64,000 bases of DNA, taken from assembly GCA_017303755.1 (NCBI GenBank), contig JAFLBS010000009.1, forward strand, positions 1 to 64,000. Direction: 5' to 3'. The notes under the pieces are model-generated. The model was not told the DNA's origin, made no database searches, and saw only the letters and a program-made list of their open reading frames with translations. Origin of the DNA: Flavobacteriales bacterium (lineage in GTDB: Bacteria > Bacteroidota > Bacteroidia > Flavobacteriales > Flavobacteriaceae). Shown here piece after piece: positions 26,432-37,629 of the stretch (its first letter is position 1; the number at the start of each line of letters is the position of its first letter). The translations under genes and the position numbers were made by a program.

Positions 26432-28081
26432 TTACTTTTTAATGAAGCTGAACGTTTTTTGACCAATTCTTAGCAGGTAAACACCACTATTTAAAGTTGT
26501 CACATCAATTGCATCATCATCAACTTTACATTGATTAATGATTTCTCTACCCATTAAATCCAAAATAGTGAAATCTAATATTTCATCATTGCTAAAACCA
26601 CTAATTCTTATTGAATCAAATGTAGGATTAGGATAAATAACCACATCGGTTTTTTCGAAAGAACTATTTGCCAAACTATTATAACTGATTTTTGTAACAA
26701 AAGAATTTAAAAAATTATTAGTGTTTGAAAAAGTAAACGAGTCAAGTGTAAAAGTTGGATTGGTATAGTATCCTGAGTAAAACAAATCGCCTTGATTATT
26801 CATAGTTAGTCTTTTTACAGCTTCAGTAGATATAAATGAAATTGCACTTGAACTTTTGACCCATTCACACAAACCATTTGAATTGAACTTAGAAATAAAG
26901 ATCGCTGCATTAGATGCAGAACTTACATTAATCCCATTAAAGTTAGCACTTCCAAAAAAATTACCTGAAACATACAAATTACCATTTGCATCAACAACAC
27001 TACTTGCTACTTTAGCGGTGTTTCCCGTATTTGTTGCCCAGATCACATTGCCTGATCCGCTAAGTTTCGAATTAAATACTTGCCCAGAGTTCGAATACAT
27101 AATAACTCCGTCTATATTTAACGAACTACTTTGAAAACTCCCTGTCAAAAAAAGATCTCCACTAGAATTTAATCCTATAGAAGCAATAAAATCATTGTCA
27201 TTTCCTCCATAACGATTTGCCCAAATTAATTCTCCATTTGGATTTAATTTTACAATTCCAAAATCTGAGAAGTAGGAAATTCCATTTGACAGATTACTAT
27301 TGTTGTTCAAAATTGTACTCTCGATTTGGATGGATTGACTAGCGAAATTAAACCCAAAGTAAGTATTACCATCTGAATCAATCTTAATTGTTTGCGCCGA
27401 TTCTGCCGCCATTCCTCCAATTTGTTTCACCCACAAAAAATTACCATTCAAATCATATTGGGCAACAAATAAATCTGTAAAGTTGGTATTGGTATTGGTT
27501 AATACCACTGATTCAAACATCAAAGAACTTGTCCCAAAACTCCCTGAAAGGGAAAGTTTACCTGAGTCATTCACATCAATAACTTCAGAAGTTGCGGATG
27601 CAGAAGCACTGATCTTTTTGGCCCATACAACATCACCATTCGCATTATATTTAGCTAAAAAGAGATTCGAATTTGCAGAACTTGTTAATACAAAACTGCC
27701 TATCGTTACCGAGGTAGAGGAAAAACTACCAAAAACATAGACATTCCCTTCAGAATCTACATCAATAGCCTTTATCCGCTCTGAAAGCGAACCTCCTATA
27801 GTCTTAATCCACAATATACTTCCACTTGAATCGTATTTTACTAAAAAAGCATCTGAATAAGCTGTACTTGATGTATTACTAACAGTTGTAGAATTAAAAA
27901 CACTTGAAACACTGTCAAAGTAACCTGCTCCATAAACATTACCACTATTGTCTGACGCAACAGAATAAATGCACTCATTTCTTAAGCCTGAAATATTCTT
28001 AGCCCAATCATAAACTGGAGTTTGAGCAAACAAAAATGACTTTAAAGAAAAGAAAAGAAGAAAAGAAAAGAAGACTTTCAT
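26432..28081 (-). CDS. T9SS-secreted beta-propeller-like protein with type A sorting domain
   Basis: 549 residues with a signal peptide (1-19). Residues ~25-455 hold about eight SBBP-type repeats of roughly 50 residues (pattern DAFLVKYDSSGSILWIKTIGG...IDVDSEGNVYVFGSF), expected to fold as a beta-propeller. The last ~75 residues (VVIYPNPTFDSIRISGF, FTILDLMGREI, LNSGVYLLRIGQ, FIKK) are the type A T9SS C-terminal sorting domain (TIGR04183 family), usually removed by PorU on export. The ligand or role outside the cell is unknown. It is probably monocistronic. Confidence 0.9.
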   Translation of the reverse strand: MKVFFSFLLFFSLKSFLFAQTPVYDWAKNISGLRNECIYSVASDNSGNVYGAGYFDSVSSVFNSTTVSNTSSTAYSDAFLVKYDSSGSILWIKTIGGSLSERIKAIDVDSEGNVYVFGSFSSTSVTIGSFVLTSSANSNLFLAKYNANGDVVWAKKISASASATSEVIDVNDSGKLSLSGSFGTSSLMFESVVLTNTNTNFTDLFVAQYDLNGNFLWVKQIGGMAAESAQTIKIDSDGNTYFGFNFASQSIQIESTILNNNSNLSNGISYFSDFGIVKLNPNGELIWANRYGGNDNDFIASIGLNSSGDLFLTGSFQSSSLNIDGVIMYSNSGQVFNSKLSGSGNVIWATNTGNTAKVASSVVDANGNLYVSGNFFGSANFNGINVSSASNAAIFISKFNSNGLCEWVKSSSAISFISTEAVKRLTMNNQGDLFYSGYYTNPTFTLDSFTFSNTNNFLNSFVTKISYNSLANSSFEKTDVVIYPNPTFDSIRISGFSNDEILDFTILDLMGREIINQCKVDDDAIDVTTLNSGVYLLRIGQKTFSFIKK

Positions 28082-28168
28082 AGGTCTAAATAATTTTCAG
28101 TAAATATATTATTTTTTCTTTTTAGCTTTCAAAAAACTGTAATAGTTTGTTAAACATTGTCTGCCATC

Positions 28169-28200
28169 TTGTCATATTTTACAATTTAGTATTATCTTTG
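28169..28200 (+). promoter_or_regulatory. miaB promoter
   Basis: TTG (28169-28171), 21-bp spacer, TATCTTTG (28193-28200): a complete Bacteroidota -33/-7 promoter 27 bp before the ATG. Confidence 0.7.
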
Positions 28201-28227
28201 CAATCCGATTAAATCGAAATTATTTAC

Positions 28228-29679
28228 ATGGAAAAGGAAATTGACGAAAAAAAGCAAGGTACGAGTCTTGTTTTAGAAGTAAAAGCAGAAAACACTAAGA
28301 AACTTTTTATAGAAAGTTACGGTTGCGCTATGAATTTTAGTGATAGCGAAATTGTAGCTTCAATATTGACCGAACAAGGTTATAACACCACACAAAATCT
28401 GGAAGAAGCCGATCTGGTGTTGGTCAATACGTGTTCGATTCGCGACAAAGCCGAGCAAACCATTCGCAAGCGTTTGGAGAAATACAACGCGGTAAAACGC
28501 AGTATCAATCCGAGTATGAAAGTGGGCGTTTTGGGTTGTATGGCCGAGCGCTTGAAAGACCAATTTTTGGAACAAGAGAAAATTGTAGATATGGTGGTTG
28601 GTCCAGATGCGTACAAAGATTTACCCAATTTATTAAAAGAAGTCGAAGAAGGTCGCGATGCCATTAACGTCATTCTTTCCAAAGAAGAAACCTACGGCGA
28701 TGTTGCGCCCGTTCGTTTGAACAGCAATGGTGTGAACGCTTTTGTATCGATTACGCGCGGTTGCGATAATATGTGTACGTTTTGCGTAGTTCCTTTTACA
28801 CGTGGACGTGAGCGCAGTCGTGAGCCACAAAGCATCATGGAAGAAATTCAAGATTTGTGGAACAAAGGCTTTAAAGAAGTGTGTTTATTAGGTCAAAACG
28901 TAGATAGTTATCTTTGGTATGGCGGCGGATTGAAAAAAGATTTTGACAAAGCTACCGAAATGCAAAAAGCCACAGCAGTTGATTTTGCTCAATTACTAGA
29001 ACTATGTGCCATTCAGTTTCCGAAGATGCGTTTTCGTTTTTCGACTTCGAATCCGCAAGACATGCACGAAGAAGTATTGCATGTGATTGCCAAATACCAC
29101 AACGTTTGTAATTACATTCACCTGCCTGTTCAAAGCGGAAGCACACGAATCTTAAAAGAAATGAACCGTCAACATACGCGCGAAGAATACATGGAATTGA
29201 TTGATAAAATCAAACGTATCATTCCGGATTGCTCCATTTCGCAAGATATGATTACTGGATTTCCTACTGAAACCGAAGAAGATCATCAAGATACATTGTC
29301 GTTGATGGAATATGTAGAATACGACTTTGGTTATATGTTTGCCTATTCAGAGCGACCAGGAACATTGGCAGCACGAAAAATGGAAGACGACGTTCCTGAA
29401 GAAGTAAAGAAAAGACGATTACAAGAAATAGTTGATTTACAGCAAATTTTAAGCGAGAAAAGAACACGCCGTTTTTTGGGTGAAACCGTTGAAATTTTGA
29501 TTGAAAAAGAATCGAAAAAATCAAATGCACATTGGTCAGGAAGAAATTCTGAAAATGTAGTTGCTGTTTTCCCAAAAGAAAATTACAAGGTTGGCGATTA
29601 TGTATTAGTAAAAGTAAACGATTGTACTACAGCCACTTTGATAGGAGAAGCAGTTGGGTATAGTGATATGCAAGGTTAG
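28228..29679 (+). CDS. miaB: tRNA-2-methylthio-N6-dimethylallyladenosine synthase MiaB
   Basis: 483 residues. The N-terminal UPF0004 domain has the three cluster Cys (about 33, 69 and 104). The radical-SAM core carries CxxxCxxC at 179-186 within [22 protein letters not shown], and a C-terminal TRAM domain follows (about 415-480). MiaB adds the methylthio group at A37 of tRNAs reading UNN codons; its substrate is made by MiaA, which is not here. A complete -33/-7 promoter lies directly upstream. It begins the run of same-strand genes miaB, sigma-54 activator, lptE, TPR, secG, groESL. Confidence 0.97.
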   Translation: MEKEIDEKKQGTSLVLEVKAENTKKLFIESYGCAMNFSDSEIVASILTEQGYNTTQNLEEADLVLVNTCSIRDKAEQTIRKRLEKYNAVKRSINPSMKVGVLGCMAERLKDQFLEQEKIVDMVVGPDAYKDLPNLLKEVEEGRDAINVILSKEETYGDVAPVRLNSNGVNAFVSITRGCDNMCTFCVVPFTRGRERSREPQSIMEEIQDLWNKGFKEVCLLGQNVDSYLWYGGGLKKDFDKATEMQKATAVDFAQLLELCAIQFPKMRFRFSTSNPQDMHEEVLHVIAKYHNVCNYIHLPVQSGSTRILKEMNRQHTREEYMELIDKIKRIIPDCSISQDMITGFPTETEEDHQDTLSLMEYVEYDFGYMFAYSERPGTLAARKMEDDVPEEVKKRRLQEIVDLQQILSEKRTRRFLGETVEILIEKESKKSNAHWSGRNSENVVAVFPKENYKVGDYVLVKVNDCTTATLIGEAVGYSDMQG

Positions 29680-29680
29680 A

Positions 29681-29783
29681 TAGTTTAATGTGGTTTAAGA
29701 TGGTTTAAAATAGTTTAAAATAGTTTAAAATGTTTAGATGATTGAACAGACTTAAACCTTTAAACAACTTTAAACTTGTAAAC
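29681..29783. repeat. Word-repeat intergenic hairpin (GTTTAAA type)
   Basis: The left part (29681-29736) is over five copies of a 10-bp unit TAGTTTAAAA/TGGTTTAAAA. The right part (29751-29783) is several copies of the complementary word TTTAAAC. The two arms can pair as a long AT-rich stem. It fills the gap between miaB and the sigma-54 activator. Confidence 0.65.
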
Positions 29784-29793
29784 AAATTCAAAA

Positions 29794-31050
29794 ATGGAAT
29801 CAGTTCAAAACATAAAACAACGATTTGAAATCATCGGAAACGATCCGAAGCTCAATCGTGCGGTAGAAAAAGCCATTCAGGTTGCTCCTACTGACATTTC
29901 GGTATTGGTGGTTGGTGAAAGTGGTGTTGGTAAAGAAAGTATTCCGAAAATCATTCATTCGCTTTCGCATAGAAAACACGGAAAATACATTGCAGTTAAC
30001 TGTGGCGCAATTCCAGAAGGAACCATTGACAGTGAGCTTTTTGGACACGAGAAAGGTTCGTTTACAGGCGCTACTGGTGCTCGTGATGGTTATTTTGAAG
30101 TGGCCGATGGCGGAACGATTTTCTTAGATGAAGTAGGCGAATTACCACTAACTACTCAAGTGCGTTTATTGCGTGTGTTGGAAAACGGTGAATTCATCAA
30201 AGTAGGTTCGTCGCAAGTACAAAAAACCAACGTTCGTATTGTAGCGGCAACCAACGTAAATATGTTTGATGCCATAGAAAAAGGAAAATTTAGAGAAGAT
30301 TTATATTATCGTTTAAGCACTGTTGAAATTGCGCTTCCACCGTTGCGTGACCGAAAAGAAGACATTCATTTATTGTTCCGAAAGTTTGCATCCGATTTTG
30401 CTCACAAATACAAAATGCCAGCGATTAAGCTAGATGATGATGCAGTAAAATATTTACTGAGTTATCGCTGGAGCGGAAACATTCGTCAATTGCGAAATGC
30501 AGCGGAACAAATTTCGGTGTTAGAAACCAAAAGAGAGATTTCGTTGCAAACCTTAATGTCGTATTTACCTCAAGATGGAAGTCATTTGCCAAGTGTCATC
30601 AAAGACAAAAAGAGTGACGATTTTTCTACTGAAAGAGACATTTTATACAAAGTGCTTTTTGACATGAAAAGTGACCTGAACGATTTGAAAAAACTGACTT
30701 TAGAATTGATGAAAAACGGCTCAAAAGTGCAAGACATCAATCCGAGTTTAATTCAGAAAGTATACGGAAAAACCGAAGAAAATGCTTTTTTTGAAGAAGA
30801 ACCACGCATGGAAATGATTCCGACAAATAACGAAGTGGAACAAGAAGAATTTGATGACGAGGGAGACGATTCAAACTATCTTTTTGCAGAAACGGTTGAG
30901 GAAGAAGAAGTACTCAAATTAGAACAAAAGGAAATTGAACTCATCAAAAAATCACTGGAAAGAAACAAAGGAAAACGAAAAGCAGCAGCCGACGAATTGG
31001 GAATTTCAGAACGAACTTTATACCGAAAAATTAAACAGTTTGATTTGTAA
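29794..31050 (+). CDS. Sigma-54-dependent transcriptional activator (AAA+), no N-terminal sensor
   Basis: 418 residues. The AAA+ domain starts near the N-terminus: Walker A GESGVGKE (about 41-48), the sigma-54 contact loop GSFTGATGA (a GAFTGA variant, about 87-95) and Walker B GGTIFLDEVG. After an acidic linker (about 325-375, EEPRMEMIP...EEFDDEGDD), the C-terminus is a Fis-type helix-turn-helix (RKAAADELGISERTLYRKIKQF). No receiver, GAF or PAS domain precedes the AAA+ part, so it is constitutive or regulated through the linker or partner proteins (inference). A sigma-54-like promoter lies 3 kb downstream, before groES. Confidence 0.93.
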   Translation: MESVQNIKQRFEIIGNDPKLNRAVEKAIQVAPTDISVLVVGESGVGKESIPKIIHSLSHRKHGKYIAVNCGAIPEGTIDSELFGHEKGSFTGATGARDGYFEVADGGTIFLDEVGELPLTTQVRLLRVLENGEFIKVGSSQVQKTNVRIVAATNVNMFDAIEKGKFREDLYYRLSTVEIALPPLRDRKEDIHLLFRKFASDFAHKYKMPAIKLDDDAVKYLLSYRWSGNIRQLRNAAEQISVLETKREISLQTLMSYLPQDGSHLPSVIKDKKSDDFSTERDILYKVLFDMKSDLNDLKKLTLELMKNGSKVQDINPSLIQKVYGKTEENAFFEEEPRMEMIPTNNEVEQEEFDDEGDDSNYLFAETVEEEEVLKLEQKEIELIKKSLERNKGKRKAAADELGISERTLYRKIKQFDL

Positions 31051-31100
31051 TTAGTACTTTCGCTAATCTCAAAACTACAGTTTAAATACATTAATTCTAA

Positions 31101-31607
31101 ATGAATAAAATAAAATACATCCTATTATTAATTGTAGCACTAACGTTCAACAGTTGTAGTGTCAAATACGGATTTACTACTGTAGGTAAAATCGACGCCG
31201 AAACCTTTCAAGTTAATTATTTTCAAAATAATGCCGATTTGGTTGAGCCCGGAATCGAACGAACTTTCACTCTTGAACTTCAAAAAATCATCCAAAATCA
31301 AACCAATCTGAACTTAGTTTCTTCGGGTGGAGATTTATTGTACGATGGTGAAATTGTTGAATACCGCGTAACTCCAATGACCGCAACTGCCGATCAATTG
31401 GCAGCTCAAAGTAGACTTACTGTAACCGTAAACGTTCGATTCACCAATAAAAATAAAGAAAAAGACGATTTCGAAAAACGCTTTTCATTTTACTACGATT
31501 ATGCTGGAGATCAACAATTAACTGGCGGACAATTAACCACCGCTTTATCCGTAATATTTGAACGAATTACTCAAGATGTCTTTAATGAATCACTTGCTAA
31601 ATGGTAA
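31101..31607 (+). CDS. lptE: LPS-assembly lipoprotein LptE
   Basis: 168 residues. Lipoprotein signal peptide LLLIVALTFNSC with the lipidated Cys at about position 19, then the flavobacterial LptE pattern: VKYGFTTVGKIDAETFQVNYFQN, ERTFTLELQKIIQNQTNLNLVSSGGDLLYDGEI and SRLTVTVNVRFTN. LptE plugs the outer membrane LptD translocon that inserts LPS. It starts 50 bp after the sigma-54 activator, 43 bp before the TPR gene, and is probably in the same transcript. Confidence 0.9.
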   Translation: MNKIKYILLLIVALTFNSCSVKYGFTTVGKIDAETFQVNYFQNNADLVEPGIERTFTLELQKIIQNQTNLNLVSSGGDLLYDGEIVEYRVTPMTATADQLAAQSRLTVTVNVRFTNKNKEKDDFEKRFSFYYDYAGDQQLTGGQLTTALSVIFERITQDVFNESLAKW

Positions 31608-31650
31608 TTATTAAGTAACGTTTTCAAAAAACTTGAAACTTGAAACCTAA

Positions 31651-32514
31651 ATGAACCTAACCGACTACACCTATCTAATCAACAAACCCGACGCTATGAA
31701 CGAGCGTCACCATGCTTCGTTAGAAAAAGTTGTCGAAGAATTTCCTTATTTTCAAAGTGCTCGTGTGTTGCGATTGAAACATCTTTACAACCAAAACAGC
31801 TTCATTTATAATTATGCTTTAAAAGTAGCTGCAGCGTACACAACCGATCGAAGTGTGCTATTTGACTTCATTACTTCTCCTTCTTTTACCACAGTTCAAA
31901 ATGGATATTACGATCAAAAACTAGCTGAATTACTCAACATCAATGTCATCGGAAGTGAAGTAATTGACGGAGTTAACAAGGAAAGTGAAGTATCAAGTAA
32001 ACCAAATTCATTAGAACAATCGATTTTATCCTCTATTAAAGAATCGGATCAACCTGATGAAGATACCGTCAAAATTCCTCAAAACGAAACCGAAATCACT
32101 GAAACCAAACTAGAAATCGGCAAACCTTTGGATTTTTCAATAAACGAAAAACACTCGTTTCAAGAATGGTTACAACTCTCGCGTTTCAAACCGATTGACC
32201 GAAATACAACTAAAAATCAAAGCATCGAGGATTTTGACAAAAAGAAAAAACTCGAACTCATTGATAAATTTCTAGAAGCCAATCCAAAAATTCCACCCAT
32301 ATCCAAAGACGATGTTGCTCCTATTCCACAACCTGCAATAGAAGACAAATCTTACTTAATGACGGAAACATTGGCAAGAGTTTACCTCGAACAAAAAAAA
32401 TATTCACGGGCAATTCAAGCCTATGAAATATTAATTTTGAAATATCCAGAAAAAAGTAGTTTCTTTGCAGACCGTATTTCAGAAATAAATAAATTACAAC
32501 AAAATAATAGTTAA
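31651..32514 (+). CDS. TPR-containing protein of unknown function
   Basis: 287 residues without signal peptide or membrane helix. The N-terminal ~110 residues (LEKVVEEFPYFQSARVLRLKHLYNQNSFIYNYALKVAAAY) look helical. The middle is low-complexity and acidic, and the C-terminal ~40 residues contain one tetratricopeptide motif (ETLARVYLEQKKYSRAIQAYEILILKYPEKS). It lies between lptE and secG, 4 bp before secG, an arrangement suggestive of a cell-envelope or secretion role, though no function is known to me. Confidence 0.75.
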   Translation: MNLTDYTYLINKPDAMNERHHASLEKVVEEFPYFQSARVLRLKHLYNQNSFIYNYALKVAAAYTTDRSVLFDFITSPSFTTVQNGYYDQKLAELLNINVIGSEVIDGVNKESEVSSKPNSLEQSILSSIKESDQPDEDTVKIPQNETEITETKLEIGKPLDFSINEKHSFQEWLQLSRFKPIDRNTTKNQSIEDFDKKKKLELIDKFLEANPKIPPISKDDVAPIPQPAIEDKSYLMTETLARVYLEQKKYSRAIQAYEILILKYPEKSSFFADRISEINKLQQNNS

Positions 32515-32518
32515 AACA

Positions 32519-32863
32519 ATGAGTACATTTTCAATCTTTTTAGTATTAATAACAATCGTTTGCTTCTTATTAATCATCGTAATAATGGTTCAAAATCCTA
32601 AAGGTGGAGGATTATCTTCTTCATTTGGCGGATCTCAAATGTTGGGTGGAGTTCAAAAAACAACCGACTTTTTAGACAAAAGCACATGGACATTAGGCGG
32701 AATATTAATTTTATTAGTTTTATTATCGAGCTTAAGTTTCTCGGGAGATTTAAACGATAACAAACTAAAAACAATAGATGAAGCAGAAACAGTAGCTCCG
32801 AAAAAAGAAACTACTGCACCAGCAACTCCAGCTAAAACGCCTACAACTCCTGAAAAGAAATAA
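32519..32863 (+). CDS. secG: Preprotein translocase subunit SecG
   Basis: 114 residues with two transmembrane helices (about 1-22 and 58-78) and between them the SecG signature VQNPKGGGLSSSFGGSQMLGG. The C-terminus is a Pro/Thr/Lys-rich tail (about 90-114), as in many Bacteroidota SecG proteins. It assists SecYEG-mediated export across the inner membrane, upstream of T9SS and lipoprotein targeting. It follows the TPR gene by 4 bp and ends in an intrinsic terminator. Confidence 0.95.
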   Translation: MSTFSIFLVLITIVCFLLIIVIMVQNPKGGGLSSSFGGSQMLGGVQKTTDFLDKSTWTLGGILILLVLLSSLSFSGDLNDNKLKTIDEAETVAPKKETTAPATPAKTPTTPEKK

Positions 32864-32885
32864 TTTTTAAGTTATACAATGAAAG

Positions 32886-32910
32886 TCCCGAGCAATCGGG
32901 ATTTTTTTTT
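32886..32910 (+). terminator. Intrinsic terminator of secG
   Basis: Stem TCCCGA/TCGGGA around GCAA, followed by a run of nine T. Confidence 0.85.
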
Positions 32911-32935
32911 GAAGCAAATAGCTTGGGCTTTTTCT

Positions 32936-33006
32936 GTAATCCATTTTCCCGCTTTCCATTGTAATCTTTTTTTAGCAAAAAAGGATTTCCATTTCAATCG
33001 GGGCTA
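32936..33006 (+). repeat. Dispersed 3' structured element, copy C (short form)
   Basis: Begins GTAATCCATTTTCCCGCTTT and ends TTCAATCGGGGCTA; between them are AT-rich hairpin arms (AATCCTTTTTT / AAAAAAAGATT in the opposite strand). It is the reverse-oriented counterpart of copies A and B and lacks their AGCGACCAACGGAAGCT loop. It follows the secG terminator. Confidence 0.65.
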
Positions 33007-33078
33007 AAAACAGAAACGTCATACCTTTTGTAACCTTTTTAAAGGAAACTGAACTGAAAAATTGTCAGTTTTACTGCA

Positions 33079-33095
33079 TTGGCACAATTTCTGAC
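33079..33095 (+). promoter_or_regulatory. Sigma-54-like promoter of groES-groEL
   Basis: TTGGCACAATTTCTGAC matches the -24 half (TTGGCAC) perfectly and has GA where GC is expected at -12, with the required GG-N10 spacing. The predicted start of transcription is near 33106, about 37 nt before the groES ATG. No TAnnTTTG is seen in this interval. Confidence 0.5.
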
Positions 33096-33142
33096 TAATC
33101 AATAGCAACCTTAAAAATTTAATTAATTAAAAAATATACGTT

Positions 33143-33418
33143 ATGGCATTAAACATTAAACCTCTTTCAGACAGAGTTCTTGTAGAACCAATAGCTGCTG
33201 AAACGATAACAGCTTCAGGAATACACATTCCTGACACTATCAAAGAAAAACCACAAAAAGGAACTGTTGTTGCTGTAGGAAATGGTAAAAAAGACGAACC
33301 ATTAACTGTAAAAGTGGGCGACACTGTACTTTATGGAAAATACGCTGGTACAGAACTAAAATTGGAAGGTAAAGATTACCTCATCATGCGCGAAGATGAT
33401 ATTCTAGCAATTATTTAG
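33143..33418 (+). CDS. groES: Co-chaperonin GroES
   Basis: 91 residues, the usual length. Begins [17 protein letters not shown]. The mobile loop contains the hydrophobic GIHIPDT and the end has the conserved [16 protein letters not shown]. It caps the GroEL ring during folding. It forms an operon with groEL, 85 bp upstream. The upstream region offers a sigma-54-like promoter but no obvious housekeeping one. Confidence 0.98.
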   Translation: MALNIKPLSDRVLVEPIAAETITASGIHIPDTIKEKPQKGTVVAVGNGKKDEPLTVKVGDTVLYGKYAGTELKLEGKDYLIMREDDILAII

Positions 33419-33491
33419 TTTAACGTTTCAAGTTCATAGTTTACCCAACAAAAAACAACTTTAAACAATTAAACAACATCAAACAATTTAA

Positions 33492-35135
<1,644 letters not shown>

Positions 35136-35160
35136 TAGGTGAAATTCCAAAATATCAAAA

Positions 35161-35195
35161 AATCCGTTCTAGTTTTTAGAACGGATTTTTTATTT
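35161..35195 (+). terminator. Intrinsic terminator of groEL
   Basis: Perfect 11-bp stem (35161-35171 with 35177-35187), 5-nt loop, then TTTTATTTT. Confidence 0.88.
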
Positions 35196-35212
35196 TCTAA
35201 GAAAATATTTTT

Positions 35213-35220
35213 TACATTTG
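35213..35220 (+). promoter_or_regulatory. -7 box (TACATTTG) of the following gene
   Basis: Perfect TAnnTTTG word 25 bp before ATG 35245. It rules out the TTG at 35218, which falls inside the box. Confidence 0.6.
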
Positions 35221-35244
35221 AGTTTTCAACCTAAAACTATTTTT

Positions 35245-37629
35245 ATGCCATTCAAACTTAAACTCCAAGCCTTTGTTACTTTTTTAAGTCTTTTTCTCTG
35301 TTTACAATCTTCAAAAGCACAAACTTCATCCTCAACAAAGGATGCAATTGCTCTTGCCTTTGAAAACTACTTTCAATTAGAACGTGAAAACATTTATGTA
35401 CAACTTGACAAAAATCTTTTTTTTACAAACGAATCCATTTGGTTCAAAGGATACGTCTACAATAAAAAAATAGGCATTCCTTTTTATTCTACTACCAATG
35501 TTTATGTTCAATTAATTAATGAATCTGGCGAAGTAGTTTCCAATCAACTTTTAAACTGCATCAGTGGTTTCTTCTCAGGAAAAATAGATTTGGGAGACAA
35601 AGTTAAATCAGGTTATTATCACTTACAATTTTACACCAATTGGATGAATAATTTTGAAGAAGATGAATCATTCGTTCAAAAAATAAAAATCAAAAAACCG
35701 CAAGACAAAACAATACCTCTGATTGAAAAGTTAAACACAGAAAAAATCAACCTTGAATTTTATCCCGAAGGTGGAAATTTCGTAAAAAATACAATTAATT
35801 CAGTTGGTTTTAAAATCACTGATGCAAACGGCTTACCAATTCCAAACTGCGCTCTTGACATTATAGACAGCAACAATCAAATCATTAAATCAATAGTGAC
35901 AAATAGTAATGGAAATGGTAAATTTGAGATTACGCCAGACGAAACAACATTCAAAGCAATTGTAACTTACAATGATATTAAAAATGAATTCAGCCTTCCA
36001 AAACCAATTTCAAATGGAATTGCGCTTGAAATTAATAGTTATGCTTTTGAAGACAAAACTTCAGTTAAAATAAGATACAACAATGAAAACAAAGCCTTCT
36101 TTAAAAATAAAACTTTGTTTTTTGTTATTCAAAAAAATGAAAAAACAACAATAATTGATGTTAAACTTGACACCGACAATTGCAGTAAAGAGTTTTTATT
36201 TTCAAACGAAGCACTGTTTTCAGGTGTTAATTCCATCCGATTAATTGATGCAGAAATGAATCAGTTAGCCCATCGATTAGTGTATAAAAATGAAATCAAC
36301 GCATCAACCATTGACCTGAATGTAGCTTTTAAAGACGATGAAAAAATAAGAATAAGCGGTCACTCTAATTGGACGGAAGCCTGCGTAAGTGCCTCAATCA
36401 TTCCAGCAGAAACAAAATTAACAACCAATGAAAACCTTTTTACTTGTTTACAAATCAATGCTTATTTAAACGAGAAGTTGAATTTAAAAAGAGACTATTT
36501 TGATGATTATAATAGAGCCAAGAAATACGAACTTGATTTAATGTTTTTAGCTCAAAAGGAGAACAAATACAATTGGATTACAATTAAAAATAGTACTCCA
36601 CAAACAAAATACGAATTTGAAACAGGTGTTAACGTAAAAGGTGTGATTACTGACAAACCATCTAACCTAAAGAAATATAGAATTCAAATGAAAAGTATTT
36701 TCTCTGACGTTTTAACTTCAACTGAAACAATAGAGAATAATGAATTCCTTTTTAAAGATACAAATTTAACCGATTCTCTAATGGTTTATTGTGATTTGAT
36801 TGAAAAAGTTGACCGCTCAAAAAAGGAAATGAATTATTACTTAACCGTTGTAAACAAAAACAAAAAGTACAACAAAAATTTCAAACCAATTGCGCATGTA
36901 CTTCCAACTGTAAAAGATCCAAATTCAATGTATGACATGAATATGCCTTTGTTTGATGATGAAAGTATTCTTTTAAAAGAAGTTGAAATTAAGAGTGAAA
37001 AAAACAAACTTAAAAGACAAAACAGTTCTGGCAATTCATCCTTAAGAGGTTATAAAGTAGGTGTAGATGTGTCTCCAAATACCGATCTTCTGCTTTTCAT
37101 TGGGCAAAACGGATTCAATGTTAATCGAGGTCTTGGAGCAATAAGTATAACGGGCAAACAAAGAAACTCAATCAACGCAGCCTCATTTTCAACACCAATT
37201 ATATTTATTGATGGTATTCAAGTATTGGATTTTGAAGAATTATCAGGCATTAGAATGGATGAAGTTGATGAAATATACATTAGTGCAACACAAATTATTC
37301 CTTCTATGAACAATAACCAAGGAATGATTAAAATATACCGTAAACAACCTGAGCTTTTACCCAATAATTCTTATTCCAAACTTAAAATGATTGTTGGTGG
37401 ATTTGAAAGAATTCTCCCTTTTAGAAACGCCGACTATCTGTCAGAGTTTACAACTGGATTCAACAATTTCGGTTTAATTCACTGGTTTCCTTGGGTTGTC
37501 AGTGATGAAAACGGCAATCTTATGCTTACCATTGCAAACAAAAAACACAAAAAAGTAAAAGTGATAATCGAAGGTTTTTCTCTAGACGGCAAACTAATTT
37601 CCGAAGAAAGAGAAGTAGTATTAGAATAA
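35245..37629 (+). CDS. Macroglobulin (MG2)-like / TonB-plug domain outer membrane protein
   Basis: 794 residues with a signal peptide (about 1-27). The N-terminal half has beta-sandwich (macroglobulin MG2-like) features: RENIYVQLDKNLFFTNESIWFKGYVYN and GYYHLQFYTNWMNNF, then a carboxypeptidase-regulatory-like segment (INLEFYPEGGNFV...). Near residues 600-720 a TonB plug-like region appears (PNTDLLLFIGQNGFNVNRG, PIIFIDGIQVLD, MDEVDEIYIS), but no beta-barrel follows, so this is not a TonB receptor. The family is widespread in Flavobacteriaceae; its substrate is unknown. Stop codon and the convergent DedA stop are adjacent. Confidence 0.75.
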   Translation: MPFKLKLQAFVTFLSLFLCLQSSKAQTSSSTKDAIALAFENYFQLERENIYVQLDKNLFFTNESIWFKGYVYNKKIGIPFYSTTNVYVQLINESGEVVSNQLLNCISGFFSGKIDLGDKVKSGYYHLQFYTNWMNNFEEDESFVQKIKIKKPQDKTIPLIEKLNTEKINLEFYPEGGNFVKNTINSVGFKITDANGLPIPNCALDIIDSNNQIIKSIVTNSNGNGKFEITPDETTFKAIVTYNDIKNEFSLPKPISNGIALEINSYAFEDKTSVKIRYNNENKAFFKNKTLFFVIQKNEKTTIIDVKLDTDNCSKEFLFSNEALFSGVNSIRLIDAEMNQLAHRLVYKNEINASTIDLNVAFKDDEKIRISGHSNWTEACVSASIIPAETKLTTNENLFTCLQINAYLNEKLNLKRDYFDDYNRAKKYELDLMFLAQKENKYNWITIKNSTPQTKYEFETGVNVKGVITDKPSNLKKYRIQMKSIFSDVLTSTETIENNEFLFKDTNLTDSLMVYCDLIEKVDRSKKEMNYYLTVVNKNKKYNKNFKPIAHVLPTVKDPNSMYDMNMPLFDDESILLKEVEIKSEKNKLKRQNSSGNSSLRGYKVGVDVSPNTDLLLFIGQNGFNVNRGLGAISITGKQRNSINAASFSTPIIFIDGIQVLDFEELSGIRMDEVDEIYISATQIIPSMNNNQGMIKIYRKQPELLPNNSYSKLKMIVGGFERILPFRNADYLSEFTTGFNNFGLIHWFPWVVSDENGNLMLTIANKKHKKVKVIIEGFSLDGKLISEEREVVLE

